In this document: piece after piece, positions 55,405-64,000 of the stretch | Numbering within the stretch: the first letter of the stretch is position 1 | Layout of the letters: each line of letters begins with the position of its first letter | Source of the DNA: CAWEBF01 sp963807235 | Lineage (GTDB): Bacteria; Acidobacteriota; Vicinamibacteria; Vicinamibacterales; UBA2999 | Length of the DNA: 64,000 bases | Assembly (NCBI GenBank): GCA_963807235.1 | Contig: CAWEBF010000018.1 | Location: 62,001 to 126,000, forward strand | Direction of reading: 5' to 3' | Notes under the pieces: model-generated | The model's database searches: none | Seen by the model: the letters and a program-made list of their open reading frames with translations, nothing else | Told to the model about the DNA's origin: nothing | Program-made: the position numbers and the translations under genes

Positions 55405-57003
55405 CTACGCCCGCTCGAGCGGAGCGGGTGGCGTGGGGTCGGGCAGGGTGCCGCCTACCGTCGTGCCGCGCGGCACCGATTGCACCGCGTTGCGAGCGCC
55501 GCGCCACAGCCGTCCGAATCCCATCACCGTGCCGATGGCGCTCGACGCCAGACCGCCCAGGCACAGCAGGATGACGCCCACGTCCCAGGCCGGGCTCCAG
55601 TACCAGAACTTGAAGTCGAGGCTGTGCAGCCCGTTATAGAGCCATCGCTCCACGCGGTTCAGGCGGTGCACGGTGGCCAGCACCTGGCTCATCGACGGGT
55701 CCACATACGCCCACGTGGCCGCGGGGTCGTCGAACTTCACGCGCACGACGGGCAGCGGCGTCTGATTCCGGCGTGAGTAGTAATAGGAGTCGTACTCAGT
55801 CAACACCGTCTGCTCGACGATGCGGACGCCTGGCGCGGCGGCCTTGAGCCGCTCGACGATCGACTCCGTGCTGAACGGACCCTGCTTGACCGACATGGTG
55901 ACGGCCGACACCAGCAACCGGTCCTGCTCGGCGCGGCCCGTGATCGGATAGGGCTGATGCAGCCGTTCGCGCCGCACGGGCTTCGCGTCGAATCCCAGGC
56001 GGACCACGTAGTACGGCTCGTCCTGAATCCGCGTCAGCTCCACCTCTTTGATCACGCGGCCCCCGGTAAGAGCGGCCCACGTGCTCGCCTCCGCCTTGGG
56101 AAACCGCGCGATCTCCACCGGCCCGCCGGTCATCGCGTCGCGCTCGATCTCGAGGCCCGTCGCATTGGTCCACTCGAACGGCTCCATCGACAACAGACCG
56201 CTGAATGCCCATGTCAGCGTGAAGACACCGAAGACCGCGCCGGTCACGAAGTGCCACTTCATCCATCCCGCGTAGGGGATCGACGCCATGAAGCCGAACG
56301 GCTTGCTGGGCTTGAACCGCATGACACCGACCACGAGGCCCAGGATCGCCATCACGACACCGAGCTCCGCCAGGTACACGACGATCGAATACCAGAGCGG
56401 CTGATTGAGCCGGAGCGGCGCGAAGTAGAGCCAGTGCGGGATGACGCCGGTCCAGGCCAGCAGCCGATCGCGGTTCGTGGTCGCCAGCACCACCTCCGCG
56501 TTGCGGGGCGAGACATACAGCTCCGTCCCCAGATCGTCTCGCGCGCGGAACTTGAGCAGCGGCAGCGCGCGGCTCATCGTGAGCGTCCACTGATCGGGCC
56601 GCTCCACTTCGTGCAGGAACTCGATGTCGGATGCCGGCACGCCGATGAAGCGCGCGGCCAGCGACTGCGCCGTGGCGCGGTCGATCGGCGCCAGCACTTC
56701 GCCGGTGTCGGCAAAGACGGTACGTCCGCCGAAACGGTAGGCCGGGCGTCCCAGCACCGTCACCATCGTGGTCCGCGGCGCCTCGTCCACTCTCGCGCGC
56801 TCGGCCGCTTCCGCCGCTGACAGCTGCACGGCCGCCATGTCCAGCGGCGCCAGGCTTTCGCGCCGCAGCTCGGGGCTGAGCTGCGGCATGCCGCCCGCGT
56901 AGATCATCACGATGCCCGAAGCGAACCAGGCCACGAACACCAGCCCCAGGGCGATGCCCAGGTAGCGGTGCGAGAGGATGAGCCACTTTCGGACGTGCCG
57001 CAT
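55405..57003 (-). CDS. PepSY-associated membrane protein
   Basis: Encodes 532 residues from ATG 57003 (MRHVRKWLILSHRYLGIALG); an open frame further upstream belongs to the previous gene's region. The helix pattern is N-terminal YLGIALGLVFVAWFASGIVM, then PLWYSIVVYLAELGVVMAIL, then WHFVTGAVFGVFTLTWAFSG, with a final helix VGVILLCLGGLASSAIGTVM. His residues near LSHRYLG, KWHFVTG and NGLHSLDFKFW may bind haem or metal as proposed for PiuB/FpmA-like reductases. PepSY ectodomains lie between helices. The role in iron or redox metabolism is inference. Confidence 0.88.
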   Translation of the reverse strand: MRHVRKWLILSHRYLGIALGLVFVAWFASGIVMIYAGGMPQLSPELRRESLAPLDMAAVQLSAAEAAERARVDEAPRTTMVTVLGRPAYRFGGRTVFADTGEVLAPIDRATAQSLAARFIGVPASDIEFLHEVERPDQWTLTMSRALPLLKFRARDDLGTELYVSPRNAEVVLATTNRDRLLAWTGVIPHWLYFAPLRLNQPLWYSIVVYLAELGVVMAILGLVVGVMRFKPSKPFGFMASIPYAGWMKWHFVTGAVFGVFTLTWAFSGLLSMEPFEWTNATGLEIERDAMTGGPVEIARFPKAEASTWAALTGGRVIKEVELTRIQDEPYYVVRLGFDAKPVRRERLHQPYPITGRAEQDRLLVSAVTMSVKQGPFSTESIVERLKAAAPGVRIVEQTVLTEYDSYYYSRRNQTPLPVVRVKFDDPAATWAYVDPSMSQVLATVHRLNRVERWLYNGLHSLDFKFWYWSPAWDVGVILLCLGGLASSAIGTVMGFGRLWRGARNAVQSVPRGTTVGGTLPDPTPPAPLERA

Positions 57004-57021
57004 GATTCGGAGAGGATACAC

Positions 57022-57051
57022 CGGAGGCCTGGGGCCTGTAGCCTGGAGCCG
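57022..57051. repeat. Heptanucleotide tandem repeat (GGNGCCT type)
   Basis: GGAGGCCT-, GGGGCCT-, GTAGCCT- and GGAGCC-type units at 7-base spacing, between rlmD-type gene and PepSY gene. Confidence 0.65.
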
Positions 57052-57055
57052 GTCC

Positions 57056-58423
57056 CTACTCCCGTCTCCGCAATTCCACGACGGTTTCGATGTGCGGCGT
57101 GTGGGGAAACATGTCGACAGGCTGTACTGACTCCACGGCGTAGCCGTGCCGCACAACGGCCGCGAGATCCCGGCCCAGCGTGTCTGGGTTGCAGGACACG
57201 TAGACGGCCATCACTGGCGCGCGTTCGCCGAACACGCGATCCAGGACACCCGGCGCGCAGCCGTCGCGTGGAGGATCCAGGATCACGGCGCCTGCCGCCC
57301 GCTCTTTCTTGACCGCCGCCTCGACCGGGGCCGCGATCCATCGGCACTGCCCGTCGGGAATGCGGTTCAACCGCTGGCTGACCTGGCCATCGGACACCGC
57401 TTCGCGGCTTTCCTCCACGGCCGTGACCGTATGTCCGCGCTTCGCAAGGGTCAGCGCGAACAGCCCCGTCCCGGCGTAGAGATCGAGGACCGGCGCATCG
57501 GGGGGCACCGCTTCCAGCACCAGCCGGACCAGCAACTCGGCGGCGGCGACGTTGGTCTGGAAGAAGGCGGTCGGTGAAATCAGGAACGAGACGCCGCCCA
57601 CGTCCTCCCGCAGGCGTTCGATCCCTCGCAGCTTCCGGGTGGCCGCGCCGAAGATCATCCCGTCGTCGCGCTGGTGCACGTTCAGGTGCAGCCCGCCAAC
57701 CGCTCCTTCGCCGAGCACGCGTCGCGTAGCGGCGCGCAGCTCGCGATCGCGGTCGTGGGCCACGACCAGTGTCGCCAGGGTCTCGTGGCTCGCCTGTCCC
57801 ACGCGCACGGCCACTCCGCGCAGCGCCGCCTGGGTCGGCTTACCGGGCTCCCAGGCGCGGACGCCGGCTCGAGCGCACGCGTCGCGCAGCGCGAAGGCCA
57901 CGGCATTGCCAGCGCCGGCGTGCACGCGGCACTCTTCCACGGGTACCACGCGGCGCGATCCTCGCGCCAGATGCCCCATCGTCAGACGGCCACCGCTGTC
58001 GCCGAACACGAAGTGCACCTTGTGACGAAAGCCCCACGGATCGGGCGTGGCCGTGACCATTGGCTTGACCGGCGGGGCATCCGGCACCACCGAACGCACC
58101 GCGCGGCTCACGGTCTCGGTCTTGATCCTGAGTTGTTCGGGATAGGCGATGTGCTGCCATGCGCAGCCCCCGCAGGGGGGTATGCGGGTGGGCTGCGGGC
58201 CGAAGTGTGGACAGGGCGGCGCGACGCGGTGCGGCGACGGCTCCAGCACCTCGATCAGCGCGGCGCGTGCAGGACGATCGGAGGAGGCGCGCACCGGCAG
58301 ACGCAGCCGTACCCGCTCGCCGGGAATCGTGAACGCGACAGCGACCCGCGCGCCACGAATGTCGGCGACACCATCGCCGTTCGCGTCCATCTCTACGATG
58401 GTCGCGTCCACGGTGTCGCGCAC
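57056..58423 (-). CDS. RNA (uracil-5-)-methyltransferase, TrmA/RlmD type
   Basis: Encodes 455 residues from GTG 58423. A TRAM domain opens the protein (VDATIVEMDANGDGVADIRG, IPGERVRLRL). The Fe-S cysteines are in CPHFGP, PPCGGCAWQHI, and C in EECRVHAG. The SAM motif is VLDLYAGTGLFALTLAK, and catalytic Cys is in DPPRDGC and VYVSCNPDTLGRDLA. It methylates uracil-5 in 23S rRNA or tRNA. The choice between RlmC/RlmD/TrmA paralogues is not settled by sequence. 11 bases after the FKBP gene. Confidence 0.9.
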   Translation of the reverse strand: MRDTVDATIVEMDANGDGVADIRGARVAVAFTIPGERVRLRLPVRASSDRPARAALIEVLEPSPHRVAPPCPHFGPQPTRIPPCGGCAWQHIAYPEQLRIKTETVSRAVRSVVPDAPPVKPMVTATPDPWGFRHKVHFVFGDSGGRLTMGHLARGSRRVVPVEECRVHAGAGNAVAFALRDACARAGVRAWEPGKPTQAALRGVAVRVGQASHETLATLVVAHDRDRELRAATRRVLGEGAVGGLHLNVHQRDDGMIFGAATRKLRGIERLREDVGGVSFLISPTAFFQTNVAAAELLVRLVLEAVPPDAPVLDLYAGTGLFALTLAKRGHTVTAVEESREAVSDGQVSQRLNRIPDGQCRWIAAPVEAAVKKERAAGAVILDPPRDGCAPGVLDRVFGERAPVMAVYVSCNPDTLGRDLAAVVRHGYAVESVQPVDMFPHTPHIETVVELRRRE

Positions 58424-58434
58424 TGTCGTAGGGC

Positions 58435-58887
58435 CTACCGGACGTTCAGCAGCTCGACGTCGAAGACCAGCGTCGCGTTCGGCGGAATGACGCCGCCCGC
58501 GCCACGGGCGCCGTAGCCCTTGGCCGGTGGAATGGTCAGCGTCCGCCGCCCCCCGACCTTCATGCCGGCCACGCCCTCGTCCCAGCCCGGGATCACCTCG
58601 CCCGCGCCCAGGTTGAACTCGAACGGCTCGTTGCGGTCGCGCGAGCTGTCGAACTTGGTGCCTTTTTTGTCGGCGGCCGACTCGTTGTACAGCCAGCCGG
58701 TGTAGTGGACGGTCACCTTGCGGCCGGCCGCGGCTTCGTTGCCGCCGCCGACGGTGTCGTCCTGCTTGATCAGTTCGGTCACGTTCGACCTGCCTTCTCC
58801 CGGTTCGGGTTCAGAGGAGCCGCCGCAGGCGGCGACGAAAGCCAGCGCCACCAGGAGCAAGATGGCCAGGCGGATGTGTTGACGCAT
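58435..58887 (-). CDS. FKBP-type peptidyl-prolyl isomerase, lipoprotein
   Basis: Encodes 150 residues from ATG 58887. The signal peptide ends in a lipobox (LAFVAACGG), so the Cys is lipidated and the enzyme is membrane-anchored in the periplasm. The FKBP core has VTVHYTGWLYNE, FDSSRDRNEPFEFNLGAGEV, IPGWDEGVAGMKVGGRRTLT, PPAKGYGARGAGGVIPPNAT and LVFDVELL. All are conserved, including the Trp and Tyr of the active site. It helps fold exported proteins. It is upstream of the methyltransferase gene in the same direction. Confidence 0.93.
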   Translation of the reverse strand: MRQHIRLAILLLVALAFVAACGGSSEPEPGEGRSNVTELIKQDDTVGGGNEAAAGRKVTVHYTGWLYNESAADKKGTKFDSSRDRNEPFEFNLGAGEVIPGWDEGVAGMKVGGRRTLTIPPAKGYGARGAGGVIPPNATLVFDVELLNVR

Positions 58888-58902
58888 CCGGACGATTATA
58901 TG

Positions 58903-58955
58903 GCACCAGGCTCCGCCGGCTCCGGGCTCGGGCCTACGGCTGCCGGCTCAGGCCT
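58903..58955. repeat. Heptanucleotide-like repeat (GGCTCCG type)
   Basis: GGCACCA, GGCTCCG, a 2-base slip, GGCTCCG, GGCTCGG and related units, between the ntrX stop and the FKBP gene start. Period 7 is broken once. Confidence 0.55.
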
Positions 58956-60281
58956 AACGACCTCATGCGCTTGTGGAGGTTGGTCCGTTCCACGCCCAGC
59001 AGGCGCGCGGCACCCGACACGTTCCAGTTCGTCTGCTCCAGCGCGTGCACGATGCGGTCGCGTTCGGCCGCGTCTCGAACACCGTGAAGCCCGGCGGCTG
59101 CTGGACTCGACGGCGCGCGAATCTCGAGTGGGACCGCATCGAAGCCGAGGCGGCTGCCCGCACTGAGAATCGCCATTCGCTCGACGGCATTGCGCAGCTC
59201 GCGGACATTTCCCGGCCAGGCGTAGCCCTCGAGCGCCTCCGCCACGTCGTCGTCGATTGTCTTTGGCCGAAAGTTGTTGCGGGCGCAGAAGTCCGACAGG
59301 AAATAGGACGCGAGATCGCGCACGTCTTCGGGCCGCTCACGAAGCGCCGGCACGCGCACCGGCACCACGTTCAGCCGGTAGAACAGATCCTGGCGAAACA
59401 CGCCTTCCGCGACCATCTGCTCGAGGCGCCGATGCGTGGCGGCGATGACGCGCACGGCAACCCGCACGGGCTGCTCGCCGCCAACCCGGTGGAACTCGCC
59501 GTCCTGCAGCACGCGCAGGAGCTTGGCCTGCGAGGCTTCGTGCAGGTCGCCCACCTCGTCCAGAAAGATGCTGCCGCCGTCGGCCAGCTCGAACTTGCCA
59601 CGACGCAGCCGGTCGGCGCCCGTGAACGCCCCTTTTTCGTGGCCGAAGAGTTCGCTTTCGATCAGCTCGGTGGGGATGGCGGCACAGTTCACCTTCACGA
59701 AGGCGCGCGACGCGAACCGGCTCTCGCGGTGGATGTGCGCCGCCAGCAGTTCCTTGCCTGTTCCCGATTCGCCCGTCAGCAGCACGCCCACGTCGGACTT
59801 GGCCACCCTCGTGGCGTCGGCGAGGGCCCGCTGAAATGCCGCGCTTGCGCCCACCATACGTGGCCCGTCGCCCACGAGATCCCGGAACCGCTGGTTCTCG
59901 CGTTGCAGCTCGCACCGCTCGAGCGCATTTCGCACCACGAGCAGCACGCGCTCGCGCGCCAGCGGCTTTTCCAGGAAGTCGAACGCCCCGCTCCGCGTCG
60001 CCTCCACCGCGTCGCGAATCGTGCCGTGACCGGAAATCATCACGACCGGCGTGGCGTCCTCCTCGCGTTTGAGCGATTGCAGCAAGTCGATGCCGTTGCC
60101 GTCCGGCAGGCGCACGTCCAGCAGATACAGGTCGGCCCAACCCGGACGCGCGCTGGCCTTCGAAGGCGGCCAGCGATTCACACGTGGTGACGCGGTAGCC
60201 CTCGCCTTCGAGAATCAGGCGCAGCGACAGACCGATATTGGGTTCGTCGTCCACGACGGCGATGTGCCGCTTGCGCGTCAC
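58934..60281 (-). CDS. NtrX/NtrC-family response regulator, one frameshift
   Basis: ATG 60281 (MTRKRHIAVVDDEPNIGLSL) gives the receiver start with the acidic pair VVDDEPN. A frame change near 60150 is needed to reach LYLLDVRLPDGNGIDLLQSL, where the phospho-acceptor Asp sits. The sigma-54 AAA domain follows: TGESGTGKELLAAHIH (Walker A), ELFGHEKGAFTGADRLRRGK (GAFTGA loop), GSIFLDEVGDLHEASQAKLL (Walker B), FRQDLFYRLNVVPVRVPALR. A Fis-type HTH ends the protein (NVSGAARLLGVERTNLHKRM). The start overlaps the ntrY stop (ATGA). Confidence 0.9.
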
Positions 60282-61684
60282 GAGGCCGCTCTCTCCGTGG
60301 CTGGCGCGGATGGCAACGTGACCCGGAAGCCCGCGCCGCCCAGCATGCCCGTCACCAGCGTAATGTCGCCGCCGAGGAGCAGCGCATTCTTACGGGCGAT
60401 GGAGAGGCCCAGTCCCATGCCGTGCTTCTTGAACGTGATCGTCGGCTCGAAGAGCGTCCGGCGCGCCTCGTCACTGAGACCTGGCCCGGAGTCGTGGACG
60501 TCCACCACGACGTGGCTCCCCTGTGCCCGGGTAATCGTCAGCACCGAGCCGCCGGGCCCGGCGGCCTCGGCGGCGTTTTCCAGCAGGTTCGTCAGGATGC
60601 CCTTGGCCAGATCCCGGCCGGCGTTGACGCTGGCGCCGTCGGCATCCAACTGGAGACGATAGGCGGTCTCAGGATGCGCAGGCTTGAGCAGCGCCACGCG
60701 TTCGGACACCACCACGTTGAGGTCGAAGACGCCCGCGTCCACGGCCGGCTCGCTGGCGAACTCGGAGAACGCCCGCACGCGTCGCTCCAGGGTTTCGATC
60801 TCGCCGACCACGATCTGCGTGGCCTGCTCCATGAACGCGCGATCGGTTGCTGGCTGCCGCGCGAGCATCTCTTCCACGGTCAAGCGGATGGGCGTCAGCG
60901 AGTTCTTCAGCTCGTGCGCGGTCTTTCGCGCCAGGGTCTGCCAGCTGGACATCTGCGTCAGGTACACCAGGCGCTCGCGCCCCCGGCGCAACTGGTCGGC
61001 CATGTCGTTGAACGCTGTCACGGCCCATCCCACTTCGTCGTCGCGGCCAGGGGCCAGCCGCCGGTCCCACTCGCCAGCCGCGAAGCCTGTGAGGCCAGCT
61101 GTCAGCTGGCGGATCGGTTGGCTGACGCGGTGCGCCAGGAAGAGCAGCGGGACGAGCGACACCAGCCACACCGCCGCGACCAGCAGGAGCAGCGTCAGCG
61201 TGAAGCCGCGCCTCAGGTCGCGCCCCTCGAGCGACGTCACCAGCTGGCGGCTGCGGCGCACGTCGTCCGACAGTGCCTGCATGCGAACCCGTCCAAGGTC
61301 TCGGCGATAGACGTCCACGCCCCCGGCTCCGCGGCGCATGAGATCGAGGTGGTCTCCGCCGGTGCCGGACAGAACGAAGCGTTCGGCCTCGTCGCTCTCC
61401 CAGAATGAGCGGACGTCCTCCGGCCAGCCGGCACGATCTGTCTCCGCGTAGGACGCCGCAGCCGGGTGGCCCACGCGAACGCTTTCGCGCAAGGCCTCCC
61501 GCTCGCGCTGATACAGCTGGCGGGCCGTGCTTTCGAGGGCCCGCGAGGTGCGGTCCAGTTCCTGCGTCGTGGCGTAGCCGAGGCTCCGTTCGAGCAGCGA
61601 CGTCGAGATCCAGATGGTCGCGGCCATCGGCAGGATGGTCGCAACGACGAACGCGACGATCAACTTGGCACGAAGGCTGCGCAC
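60278..61684 (-). CDS. Sensor histidine kinase NtrY-like
   Basis: Encodes 468 residues from GTG or ATG 61684 (MRSLRAKLIVAFVVATILPM). Two membrane helices (about residues 8-28 and 160-185) flank a periplasmic region. A HAMP domain follows (FLAHRVSQPIRQLTAGLTGF). The phospho-His is in ARKTAHELKNSLTPIRLTVE. The ATPase motifs are N box LTNLLENAAEAAG, D box VDVHDSGPGLSD, F box and GMGLGLSIARK. It pairs with the response regulator encoded directly downstream. Confidence 0.93.
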   Translation of the reverse strand: MRSLRAKLIVAFVVATILPMAATIWISTSLLERSLGYATTQELDRTSRALESTARQLYQREREALRESVRVGHPAAASYAETDRAGWPEDVRSFWESDEAERFVLSGTGGDHLDLMRRGAGGVDVYRRDLGRVRMQALSDDVRRSRQLVTSLEGRDLRRGFTLTLLLLVAAVWLVSLVPLLFLAHRVSQPIRQLTAGLTGFAAGEWDRRLAPGRDDEVGWAVTAFNDMADQLRRGRERLVYLTQMSSWQTLARKTAHELKNSLTPIRLTVEEMLARQPATDRAFMEQATQIVVGEIETLERRVRAFSEFASEPAVDAGVFDLNVVVSERVALLKPAHPETAYRLQLDADGASVNAGRDLAKGILTNLLENAAEAAGPGGSVLTITRAQGSHVVVDVHDSGPGLSDEARRTLFEPTITFKKHGMGLGLSIARKNALLLGGDITLVTGMLGGAGFRVTLPSAPATERAAS

Positions 61685-61714
61685 GGAAGTCAGTGTAGAG
61701 CAGCGATGAACAGC

Positions 61715-62281
61715 TCAGAAGCGGAAGGGGCCTGCCTCCACCGATCGGCCCGGCGGGCCCTGGTCCCGCCGCCGGCTCAGGCGCTCGATCAGCGCCGCCA
61801 GCGTGAGTCCCTCGTCGGCGGTGGCATCGGTTGTTGCCGCGGACTCCTGCACCCGGTATTCGAGCCGGATCCAGAACGGCATGTCGCGGCCCAGGCGGCC
61901 CAACGCCGTCAACGGGATCGACAGATGCTCCAGGCACCATGCCTCGGCGTTCTTCGCCGTGCGGTGGGAGATGGATCGCGCGGGCGTGCCCACACGCGTC
62001 ACGGCGAACCGCTCCTCCCACAAGTCGAAGCTGAGCGAATAGGACTGGCGCGTCTGAGCCACGACCGCACCCTTCGGCTGATCCAGCACGGCGAGATCGA
62101 CATCCACGCGGAGCGACCGGCCCTCTCGTAATCGGTCCGACACCGGGCCCTCGATGAAACCGAACCCGGGCGCCTGGACCTGCAGCGCGCCGGCCGCGGT
62201 CTTGATCGTCACCGACTGCGTGGACGGATCGGCCGCGGCAGCGGCGACGAGCAAGATCGTGACGAGGGCGGCGCTCCTCAA
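61715..62281 (-). CDS. DUF4390 protein, upstream of ntrY
   Basis: From TTG 62281, overlapping the barrel-gene stop (TTGA), it encodes 188 residues. A signal peptide (LRSAALVTILLVAAAAADPS) precedes LRVDVDLAVLDQPKGAVVAQ, YSLSFDLWEERFAVTRVG and MPFWIRLEYRVQE. This is the DUF4390 domain, whose genes commonly precede ntrY-ntrX in other bacteria. Function is unknown; it could act as a periplasmic input to the sensor. Confidence 0.85.
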   Translation of the reverse strand: MRSAALVTILLVAAAAADPSTQSVTIKTAAGALQVQAPGFGFIEGPVSDRLREGRSLRVDVDLAVLDQPKGAVVAQTRQSYSLSFDLWEERFAVTRVGTPARSISHRTAKNAEAWCLEHLSIPLTALGRLGRDMPFWIRLEYRVQESAATTDATADEGLTLAALIERLSRRRDQGPPGRSVEAGPFRF

Positions 62282-63774
62282 AACCGCACGCCTGCCATGA
62301 ACGTGCCGCCTGCGTTGTCCGCGTTCAGGGGAAAGCCGCCGAGCAGGAAGAAGTTGTAGGTGTGGATCCCGAAACCGGCCGACAGCCGCGCGCGATGACC
62401 CGTCGCCTGATCCCACACCGAGCCGGCGTCGAAGAAAACCGCGCCGCCGCGATATCGGTACTCCATCGACTGGTGCCACATCCGATCGCCGCCAGCCGGC
62501 GCGATGTGGTACTTGTTCCAGCCGCGCAGCGTACCGGTGTCCCCCAGCGAAAACCGCTCGAAGAGCGGCGCCTGACCGGTGATGTAGCCGAGCGAAAGCG
62601 ACGCCAGCAGCGTGCTGCGTCCTTCTTCCACGCGGAAATGCGCGTCGCCGGTGTGCCGCTTGTAGACCAGGTCGCTCCCCAGCGACTCGGTGCCCGCCCG
62701 CAGCCGATAGGCGGCGTCGCCCCGCTGCTTGCTGGTGCCGCCGCGCCATTGCCCAAAGCCGGCGATGCCGGCCACCCAGGCGTTGACGTTGGACGAGCCA
62801 GGCGCGGGATCGAGTGACTCGAGGTCCGACACGCTGGCGCCGCCGAACACCCGGACGTGCGGGTTGAAGGCGAACGTCACGGCTGTCTCCACGGTGCCGC
62901 GCGTGCGGTACGGCTCGGGAATGCGCGGGTCAGCCGCGACCGCCACAAGCGTGGCGTCGTGCCAGTCCTGGGTGAACCTCGAGAACTCGATGGCTGCACC
63001 GACACGGTCGGTGGCGAGCTTCCGGCTGTCGAGGCGCAGGCGGAACCCGGAGTATTCCTCGATGAGATCGTCGTTGTTGTCAAAGACGACCGCGCCGCCC
63101 ACTCGATGATCCTTGCCCACCATGACGTCGAGCACGCCGCTCCACTGCTGGTCCTCGTGGTAGACGAACTTCGACCGAAGTGGTGAGAAGGGAATCGAGC
63201 GTCTCTCGATCTTCGTCAGCTCGAAGACCACCCGAATCTGGCCGCGCACGGTGCCGCGCGAGATGCGCCGCTTGACCTCGTAGTCCGGAAACGCGTTCTT
63301 CAACTCCTCGCTGAGCTCATCGGCTTCATCCGAGCTGAGCGGGCTGCCGACCAGCGCTTGCAGGCGGTCGCGCAGATCCTGGGCCACGTCTGCGTCGGGG
63401 ACCCCGGATGTGGCGACGCTCTCCACGACGTACCGCGCGTTGATGTTCTCGACGAGGCTTTCGTCGTCGCTGATGCGGGCCACGAGGAAGACCACTCGTG
63501 CGTCCCCGTTCGGCCGCGCGATCGCACGTACGGCGGCCACGACCTCGGGTTGTTCCTCTTCGATGCGCGTCGCCAGTGCATCCAGCTTCCCGCGATCGAG
63601 AGTGGTGCCGTTCAGCGCGCGAATGTCTTCTCGCAGCCCGGGGCTGAGTCGATCGAGGCTGATTCCGGACACCTCGGCCGCTTCGATGAGTGCGCCTTGC
63701 GGTGCGTCTGTCTCCTGGGCGACGGCAGAAGCAGCGATGGCGAGAGCGACGAGCAGCACTCCAAGTGATCTCAT
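62278..63774 (-). CDS. Omp85-like outer-membrane barrel protein
   Basis: Encodes 498 residues from ATG 63774 with a signal peptide ending AASAVAQ; a frame 36 codons longer is rejected. The N-terminal half is POTRA-like (SVATSGVPDADVAQDLRDRL, QALVGSPLSSDEADELSEEL, FPDYEVKRRISRGTVRGQIR). A 12-16-strand barrel follows. The Omp85 motif region FSLGDTGTLRGWNKYHIAPA (consensus (V/I)RG(Y/W)) is conserved, and the final strand ends FMAGVRF with the terminal Phe. It could insert or export outer-membrane proteins or lipids. BamA itself is larger, so this is a relative, probably TamA-like or a patatin-less form. Confidence 0.85.
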   Translation of the reverse strand: MRSLGVLLVALAIAASAVAQETDAPQGALIEAAEVSGISLDRLSPGLREDIRALNGTTLDRGKLDALATRIEEEQPEVVAAVRAIARPNGDARVVFLVARISDDESLVENINARYVVESVATSGVPDADVAQDLRDRLQALVGSPLSSDEADELSEELKNAFPDYEVKRRISRGTVRGQIRVVFELTKIERRSIPFSPLRSKFVYHEDQQWSGVLDVMVGKDHRVGGAVVFDNNDDLIEEYSGFRLRLDSRKLATDRVGAAIEFSRFTQDWHDATLVAVAADPRIPEPYRTRGTVETAVTFAFNPHVRVFGGASVSDLESLDPAPGSSNVNAWVAGIAGFGQWRGGTSKQRGDAAYRLRAGTESLGSDLVYKRHTGDAHFRVEEGRSTLLASLSLGYITGQAPLFERFSLGDTGTLRGWNKYHIAPAGGDRMWHQSMEYRYRGGAVFFDAGSVWDQATGHRARLSAGFGIHTYNFFLLGGFPLNADNAGGTFMAGVRF

Positions 63775-63885
63775 GACGAGACGTGTGGCAAGCGGCGCGC
63801 CATTGTACAAGTGACTGATTCCGAAGGAGATTGTCTGTCCGGACCTGTGCCGTTCATTCACGGGAGTGTGCCGGCCGGTCACACC
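63775..63885. other. Intergenic stretch upstream of the barrel gene
   Basis: The 111 bases upstream of the barrel gene start contain no gene. The minus strand includes ACTTGTACAATGGCG and AGTCACTT near the start codon, a possible -10 region, but I see no firm promoter. Confidence 0.4.
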
Positions 63886-64000
63886 CGCCCGGCGAAGCCG
63901 GGCAAGAAGACACTGCTCGCGCGCGAGGCGAAGCCTGCTCGTCCGTCCGAGGCCGCCCGGCGAAGCCGGGCAGAAGACACTGCTCGCGCGCGAGGCGAAG
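63886..64000. repeat. Dispersed hairpin repeat (GCGAAGC type), two tandem copies
   Basis: CCCGGCGAAGCCGGGCA-AGAAGACACTG-CTCGCGCGCGAGGCGAAG occurs at about 63891-63933 and again from about 63957 to the window end, with a 22-base spacer. The stem CCCGG-CGAAG-CCGGG is perfect. The core GGCAAGAAGACACTG is identical to that at 5404-5497. The array probably continues past the window. Confidence 0.85.

Overview
The window is about 64 kb of high-GC bacterial DNA. Gene content points to an acidobacterium, most likely class Vicinamibacteria. The indicators are an Oar-type TonB-dependent receptor with an N-terminal carboxypeptidase-regulatory domain (17.8-20.9 kb), a PknB-type kinase fused to a TolB/WD40 propeller, an NtrYX system next to an outer-membrane barrel, and Ala/Pro-rich Rho. 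This assignment rests on gene style, not on a marker-gene tree.

Layout. 0-3.5 kb: the 3' end of thrC, then on the minus strand a secreted matrixin-type metalloprotease with Ig-like and fibronectin-like repeats. That gene is frameshifted and cut by an IS transposase remnant, and is preceded by a translationally coupled small secreted protein. 3.7-6.7 kb: a three-gene proton-translocating transhydrogenase operon (pntAA-pntAB-pntB). 6.8-11.3 kb: YpfJ-type metallopeptidase, SDR oxidoreductase, APC permease and methyltransferase. 11.3-17.7 kb: a large polytopic membrane protein with a discoidin-like end, then an mrfA-mrfB (YprA helicase / YprB exonuclease) DNA-repair pair. 17.8-23.7 kb: TonB receptor, a phosphatase-like protein, RidA, and a sirtuin whose frame runs into a TPM-domain gene. 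23.7-31.9 kb: an intact housekeeping block read leftward, tig-clpP-clpX-lon-engB-rho-rpmE. 32.0-34.4 kb: tRNA-Leu(TAG), an orphan Dam-type methylase, and an SPFH protein paired with a small ribbon-helix-helix protein. 34.5-44.8 kb: metabolic genes (2OG oxygenase, amidohydrolase, NHL protein, PQQ dehydrogenase, GYD protein, a kinase-less propeller remnant, mmsA, Zn alcohol dehydrogenase). 44.9-51.1 kb: a six-gene MoxR/DUF58/VWA operon whose order matches mxaRSACKL of methylotrophs. 51-54.6 kb: secreted protein and Ser/Thr kinase. 54.7-63.8 kb: dienelactone hydrolase, PepSY membrane protein, RNA uracil methyltransferase, FKBP lipoprotein, NtrX, NtrY, DUF4390 protein and an Omp85-like barrel.

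Two genome-wide properties stand out. First, many intergenic gaps carry short tandem repeats with a strict 7-base period (GGCTCCA-, GGCTTCC-, TTGTGAA-, GGCTAAA-like units). In one place they form the arms of a composite inverted-repeat element. Second, single-base frame breaks are dense from about 11.3 to 20.9 kb and in the metalloprotease, but almost absent from 23.7 to 50 kb. Frames between breaks are clean and motifs intact, so most breaks look like local sequence error, although the IS-interrupted metalloprotease is probably truly broken.

I see no CRISPR array, prophage or convincing defence island. The most interesting items are the mxaRSACKL-like operon without a methanol dehydrogenase beside it, the heptanucleotide repeat system, the mrfAB pair, the SPFH/RHH pair with a candidate operator, and a candidate leader hairpin before rpmE.
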